A stretch of DNA of 64,000 nt from positions 53,825,097-53,889,096 of the forward strand of contig NC_077242.1 in assembly GCF_947179165.1 (NCBI RefSeq), in the 5' to 3' direction. Every line of letters begins with the position of its first letter. Position 1 is the first letter of the stretch. Made by a program: the position numbers and the translations under genes. The notes beneath the pieces were generated by a model. That model had not been told where the DNA came from and made no database searches. It saw only the letters and a program-made list of their open reading frames with translations. Shown here in pieces: positions 59,019 through 64,000 of the stretch. This stretch comes from Solanum dulcamara (taxonomy: Eukaryota; Streptophyta; Magnoliopsida; Solanales; Solanaceae).

Positions 59019-59814
59019 TAAGTGAACTTCAAATGAATTTTGCTTGAAAAAGATATAGCCAGAGACGAATTAGATGCGTGAAACTACCCAGCAAGAACAT
59101 TGATCAAATTTCACTTCAAATTATTAAAAATCACTCAAAGCTTTTGCCCCGAACCATAAAAAGAATAGTGGGTATACATTTTAAATCAATTTAAAGTTTA
59201 AATCAATACTCAAACCGTCAAAAACATCATATAACAAGGTAAGAAAAAAACAAAATATTTACAGAAGTGCTCCTCGGCTCAAGATTCAAATCATGCTTAA
59301 TGACCCTCAATTTGGGGCTCTCTCTACTCTTCAAATTCATATTCCCTTTCCAAAACTATAACAATAATTTGCAAAAGAAAAATATTGTCAAAAAGATGAC
59401 TGGATATATATGGCAGTTTTTTAAAAAAGTAAGACACAAATAATAAAATATTGAACCTGAATAATTAAAAGGATGGAAGACTGAGGAGAAAATATCATGT
59501 GTTACTTAATTTTAAGACATGAAACTAGTGAAGATTTAACAAAAGGTGTCTTTCAAATCTTGTTTTTAATATTGATGATTTTGACTTGATCAAATGGAAT
59601 TAAATGAAAAGTAGACTTAATTAGAGTAATTAAAAACTTTGGGAGTATATTAATATTTTAAAATTTTTCAAAGGTCTTTCCCTTCTTTTTAAATTTCAAA
59701 TTTTGAAATTTCCCTCTTTATTATATTTTTAATCTTCTTTTCCCTCTCTTTCTTTCTCTTCTTCATCTTCTTTTTCTCATTCTCTCTTCTGCTATTTTCT
59801 TCTTCTTCTTCTTT
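59019..59814. other. Intergenic, pyrimidine-rich near its end
   Basis: No gene recognised. TCTTCTTCATCTTC-type pyrimidine tract at 59745-59812. Confidence 0.4.
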
Positions 59815-59918
59815 ATGGTCTTTATTGCCTCCGTTATCGCCGTTGACGTTCAATCAATTTTCATTGTGCTCTTTTTATTTTCTTTTTGGTCCTTATTTTT
59901 ACAAGTTGTTGCAATGTT

Positions 59919-59981
59919 AGCAATATTTTACAACATATTATCAATATTTTACAACATATTATCAATATTTTACAACATGTT
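59919..59981 (+). repeat. Three 21-base tandem units
   Basis: Units at 59919, 59940 and 59961 (ATCAATATTTTACAACATATT) encode SIFYNIL x3 in an 88-codon ORF (59815-60081). The ORF has a hydrophobic start but no known domain and is probably incidental. Confidence 0.85.
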
Positions 59982-60030
59982 AACAATGTGGTTGCATGTT
60001 GCAATAGATGGACATATGTCATCATTTGAT

Positions 60031-60093
60031 GCAACATATGTCCCATTTGTTGCAACATATGACAGATGTTGCAACAAATAGGACACATGTTGC
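60031..60093. other. 28-bp near-perfect hairpin
   Basis: Left arm 60031-60058 (GCAACATATGTCCCATTTGT + TGCAACAT), loop ATGACAG, right arm 60066-60093; 26 of 28 pair. On minus-strand RNA the two exceptions would be G-U pairs. Preceded by GTTGCA/GCAACATATG words that repeat the arm sequence. Confidence 0.85.
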
Positions 60094-60121
60094 AACAACT
60101 TTAGTAGTTATTAGGTGAAGG

Positions 60122-60375
60122 AGAGGGTGGTTATGGAGGCAAATAATATATTGATATTGGTGGTAACAGCGAAGGTGGAGGTGATGATTTTTGTGGCGAA
60201 GGTGGAGGAGAAGGAGGTGACAATGATGGTGGTGGAAGAGGAAATGGTGGTGTTGGAAGACGAGGAGGTGGTGGTGATGGATAATTAAGAAGAAGAATTG
60301 GTGGTTGTGGAGGTGGTGACCACAACAAAGGTAGAGGTGGTGGTTGTAGTGGCAACGAAGGTGAAAGAGTGAGGT
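60122..60375. repeat. GGN triplet-rich low-complexity tract
   Basis: GGTGGTGG/GGAGGTGGTGA runs read as glycine-rich on the plus strand (with stops) and proline/serine-rich in a 91-codon minus ORF. Low complexity, no gene call. Confidence 0.6.
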
Positions 60376-60601
60376 GTCGCCAAAATATAAGATTTACGAA
60401 GCTCAAAACAAGGAGTTATTGTAAGTTCTCAAACGCATTTTGTTAGTTTGATATGTGTTTTTAGTTAGTTTTCAGGGAAATTGAAGCATGCGTGGATTGA
60501 TTGTATTTGGCATGGTTCTTATAGAAGTTTGATTGATCTTGAAGGATGTTGGTAGCTTGGTGTTGAGGTGAGTTCAAAAAGAAAACAAAAAATACAAGAA
60601 A
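60376..60601. other. Spacer, nothing recognised
   Basis: Short stretch before the LTR; no feature seen. Confidence 0.35.
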
Positions 60602-60754
60602 TGATAAAGTGAATTGAGCTTGGTAAGGTTTTGCGACAACTTGAAAGGAGAACTCAAAGAACGAACTTCACCAGGCCTTGACATATCTTGTATCGGACAC
60701 TTGGAGGCGAAAGCTGCATGTTTAGACCAAGGGTGCACACTATGAGACCCTTCA

Positions 60755-61010
60755 AGTGCCGTGGTGCACACCACTGACCTTGAAGGGAAGCCCTCCAGCT
60801 ATTAAGAAGGCAACCACGAAGCAAATGCCATCAAAATGGCCAAGGCAAACTCTACGGACCTTACCATGAGCCGTGGTGCTTATCACTGGCCGTTGTGAGT
60901 GCCGTGATGGGGTGGCCTGCCTTGAAATTCCAAGTAAATGACCAAGTAACAACACCACAAGCCATGTTTTTCACTACTGGCCGTGGTGGTGCCCGTCCAG
61001 AGCAATCTGA
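60755..61010. repeat. U3 quasi-palindromes (GCCGTGGTG...CACTGGCC)
   Basis: GTGGT-GCAC-ACCAC at 60761-60774, then GCCGTGGTGCTTATCACTGGCC near 60871 and CACTACTGGCCGTGGTGGTG near 60973. Confidence 0.65.
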
Positions 61011-61061
61011 GCCCAACAAGACTTTGGTTTCCTAGTTCATTTAGGATTAGTTTTAAGTTTC

Positions 61062-61069
61062 TATAAATA
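61062..61069 (+). promoter_or_regulatory. LTR TATA box
   Basis: TTCTATAAATACCCTC, ~460 bases into the LTR. Confidence 0.65.
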
Positions 61070-62102
61070 CCCTCTTGTGTTATATTTTTAGGGTACACAT
61101 TTCCTAAATTGTTTACACATTTTTTCTAATGTTTATAGGCTACATTACATGACTTAAACTCCATCTTTGAAGGATTTTTCATCAACCACACGAAATTGGA
61201 CAGATTTGGGAGAAGAACACACAACTTGGGTTCTTTGATTTCTCGTTTTGGTGATTGGAATCTAAGTCCTATTCTTCAATTGTGAGTTTGATTCATTGCT
61301 ATTTGTATGACTTCTAATACATGTTTCATTCATTATTTATTGAGTTCTCCATCAAAATTATGCAAGACTAAACCCACAACTAGGGTTGTGGGAACCATAA
61401 CGACTTAATTAGAATAGGCAAACATAGGATTGATATTTGTGAATTGTTTTTGCATGTATAATGATTTCTTCATTTAAAAGTCTTTCTTAGTGAGTGCATG
61501 CGTTAAGAACTTGCCTGTATTCGTTGCTTTCCCAGGAAGGAGGTAGTGATTAGGAAAAAGCTTCATAACAAAAATTTGAAGAGTCTGACTTCGAAAGAAG
61601 AGGTAAACTTCATCTAAGTTACTTGAGACTGGGAGGAGATAGTACTATGGAATCCAGGGCGAGGGTTAGTAAAGTATATATTCTAAGAACGAGAGGAGAT
61701 GAATGAGATATGTCTAAGAAGGACCGGGAGGTAAATTAGATATTACCCAACTTGCTAGATTTTACATGCAATACATTGAACGATATCATGAATACGATTA
61801 GCCTATTAACTTACAAGTCATAGGAAACACAATTCTAGTCTAGTCTTCATATTTTTTACAACCTAAATCTAGATTAATTGTTATTACTCTGTCGTTTGTT
61901 CTTAAATCATAAACAAAACCCCAACTTTTACTTTATGCAAGTTTATTTTTGGGAAGTAGCAATTATGATTGAATAGTGATAGCTAATAGAACTTGTTTCA
62001 ACCTATTCCTTGTGGGTTTTATCCCAACTCTTAGTTGGATAAAATATACTGCTAACAATCGTCTATATCTTTTTAGAGCGGTGCAATTGAGCATTATCAA
62101 AA

Positions 62103-62119
62103 TGGAGCCATTGCCAAGG
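62103..62119 (+). other. Primer binding site, tRNA-Asp type
   Basis: TGGAGCCATTGCCAAGG matches 13 of 17 bases of the complement of plant tRNA-Asp 3' end (TGGCGCCGTTGCCGGGG). Three of four changes are G to A. Confidence 0.75.
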
Positions 62120-62180
62120 AATACAGTTTCTATTTCCTAGTTTTACTGTTTGTTTTTATTTTTGGTTACTATAGGGCTCT

Positions 62181-64000
62181 TGTTATATTCCCTGTTTTTG
62201 CACATTGGACTCTTCGTGAGCTAAGGGACATAAATTCAAGGACTTTTAATTTTGAATTTTAGAATGGCACGATTCCTTTGTAAATGACAAGTTATATGGA
62301 TAATATATGTGAATTTAAAGACAACTCAAGAAGGACCCTTGAGCCAAATCAAAGTGGAAGCCATCAAAAATATATTTTTTAAGTCACATTTTCTGGTAAT
62401 TTGACTTCAGAAGGCCATAACCCCTTTAGAATTTAGGAATTTGGAAAAATTCTCAAAATAAAAGTTGTATACAATTGAAATAGATTTCAAACTATAGGTC
62501 GTGGGCCTATATGTGACATTGTAATAAAGAGTTATGGACGTTTTAAGAAAGAAAGGTCAAGCTGGGCAGTGATTCCCGATTCCAAGTCGGGTTAGGCCCA
62601 TTTTCCTTCACATTTAAGAGATATTTTCAGCCTCCCTTCCTCATTTTCAGACCAAGAAATATCCAAAATATTTTAGAGAGAGAGGGAGAGAACTCCTAGA
62701 CTAAGAAAAACTATTTTGACCAAAATTTGAGTCCCGAATTCCGAAGCTTGTGAAGAGAAAAGTGTTGTACATCGCGTTGCCTTTAATTTGAGCTAAAAAT
62801 CAGCAAGAAGGAAAGTGTTAATATGGTTGATGCATACTTAAGGTAATATTAAAGTCCCATTTTCATTGTTAAGAAGTTTATTTAGAGTTTTAACTGATTA
62901 GAACGGAGAAAATAATGTTATAAACTCGTTTGTTATTTTGTTGAGATTTATGGATTAAGGGGCTGTTTTAGGAGGATTAAATCAATGGAATTAGCTGATT
63001 ACAATGTATAATAATTGTTGATATTATTTTGATGTTGTTGATGACTTGTTGTTCTTGAACTTGGAAGAATAAAGTGTATGCAGATATTATATATATTTTG
63101 GAGCTATTTGGTATGATATTTGTGGCTATTTTGCAATAATATTTTGGGGACTATTTCGTGGTTATTACGAACTATTTTGTGGGCTGGAATATCGGAGGAT
63201 TGGTTGTAGTTGTTGTTGTTGTTATACTATGGATATACGGAAATAAAGAAGTGAATACAGACATTGACATCTAAATGTATATTGGGCTGTTTTGGAAGTA
63301 ACTTAAAGATGGATTTAATTCTAAATTGATATGGAATTGTTGATATTGTTGTTGTTGATATTTTAATTGGTGTTTGGCTAAATTAAAATTTTGAGGATTA
63401 TTTTATTTGCAGGAGAAATGCTATCCGAATTTTGTTAAATTTTATTTGTACTTGAATTAGTTAGTAAGTGATGTGGATATCTAACTGTGGCCTATGTTAT
63501 CTTAATTTTAGACCCACAAGCTCGAGAAGTAGATGTTGGACATTTAGAAAGAGTTCAAGGTATGTAAAGCTATCCCTTCTTTCTTTTGGCATATCATAGA
63601 TTTATGTAATGAATGATATGAGCTTGAGGTAATTCTATTCATAGATTCTGAGTGTAATTCACAATTCTTATTTATTTTTTGATGTGATTGAGCTATTGCC
63701 CCTCGAGTCCTCTATACATTGGATAGTTGCCGGTGTATCAAAGTTCCCTATTCTTACAGTCTTATTCATGATTAGTATCCTTAACTTACAAATAATGGTT
63801 GCATTATCTTGTTCACCTTACCCACACCCAGGTCCGCAATGCAGACTTGTCGCGGACCACACTGCCTCGCAGATTAAGTTCAAGTTTTAATTTGGTCACT
63901 ACATGTCAAAGGTCCACGACGCAGACTTTTTGCGGACCATACTACCTCATGCTTGAATTATTGATTTCGCTTTGTTTATTCTTCATGGCCAAGTCCGTGA
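62181..64000 (+). mobile_element. LTR (TGTTATAYYCC family), truncated by window end
   Basis: Starts TGTTATATTCCCTGTTTTTG. The zone at 63550-63680 (GGTATGTAAAGCTATCCCTT, GAGCTTGAGGTAATTCTATT) matches 24840-24960 of the nested solo LTR. A CCCGA...TCGGG inverted pair (62575-62591) sits shortly before a GA-rich leader. Solo or full-length cannot be decided. No real ORF; the 68-codon ORF at 63684-63890 is incidental. Confidence 0.65.
63831..63990. repeat. GTCCGC...GCGGACC inverted/tandem pair
   Basis: GGTCCGCAATGCAGACTTGT followed by CGCGGACCACACTGCCTC, repeated ~79 bases later as GGTCCACGACGCAGACTTTT + TGCGGACCATACTACCTC. May be part of this LTR or a further insertion. Confidence 0.65.

Larger units (their letters stand above)
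60602..62099 (+). mobile_element. LTR of an element with tRNA-Asp primer site (Athila-like?)
   Basis: Starts TGATAAAGTG and ends GAGCATTATCA (inverted tips TGATAA/TTATCA), 1498 bases. It has a TATA box and internal landmarks familiar from plant LTRs of this type (CCCACAACTAGGGTTGTGGG near 61374, AACTCTTAGTTGG near 62029). Directly downstream is a worn tRNA-Asp primer site. The internal region is interrupted after ~80 bases by the next LTR, so the rest, if any, lies outside the window. Lineage is inferred from the primer site only. Confidence 0.7.

Noticed and set aside
57830..59660. Full Stowaway element from TACTCCCTCTATTTG to TTTGGGAGTATA
   Set aside because: Tips are weakly complementary and ~1.8 kb apart with other elements between; not supportable.
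60131..60406. Proline-rich 91-codon minus ORF (extensin-like?)
   Set aside because: Mirror of a GGN triplet run; no signal peptide or SPPPP periodicity; low complexity.

Overview
The window looks like nuclear DNA from a nightshade-family plant (Solanaceae; Solanum or Capsicum type). This rests on AT-rich composition, a tRNA-derived SINE whose body I recognise as a Solanaceae family, Ty3/Gypsy chromovirus LTRs and plant hAT transposases typical of these genomes, and the absence of any intact host gene. No prokaryotic or organellar features are seen. I recognise the families from memory and have run no database search.

The 64 kb is a nested transposon graveyard. 1-10.2 kb: the 3' end of an inverted LTR cut by the window edge, a degenerate tandem array carrying a SINE, a minus-oriented solo LTR (3672-5990), a weak AT-rich minisatellite, and a plus-oriented solo LTR (7857-10174) with a perfect ATCAT duplication beside a TC microsatellite. 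10.5-20.0 kb: a full-length, decayed, minus-strand chromovirus (element 1) with tRNA-iMet primer site, polypurine tract and gag-pol remnants. 20.9-21.6 kb: a PIF/Harbinger-like MITE.

21.7-39.85 kb is a four-level nest. A ~305 bp Stowaway-like MITE is split by a plus-strand chromovirus (element 2, TSD AATTT). Its 5' LTR is split by a 7.2 kb hAT transposon (TSD TCTAGAAT/TCTTGAAT), and that is split by a solo LTR (TSD AAGTC). The hAT also carries a short spliced-looking exon-intron-exon piece resembling a plant kinesin-4 coiled coil.

39.9-56.8 kb is a second nest. A TIR element with C-rich and GTCGGG-type tandem repeats is split by a gag-only LTR retrotransposon (element 3, TSD TTTTC, TR-GAG-like). 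One of its LTRs holds a hAT element with a nearly complete transposase (TSD ATGAGAGT), and the other holds a solo LTR of a related family in opposite orientation.

56.8-64 kb: small non-autonomous DNA elements (a foldback and a CACTA-like MITE), simple repeats, an LTR with a tRNA-Asp primer site, and an incomplete LTR running off the right edge.

The genes here serve only element mobility (gag, protease, reverse transcriptase, RNase H, integrase with chromodomain, hAT transposase), and every copy is disabled by stops or frameshifts. Several unrelated LTRs share a layout in which U3 carries GC-rich quasi-palindromes, each family using its own core word.
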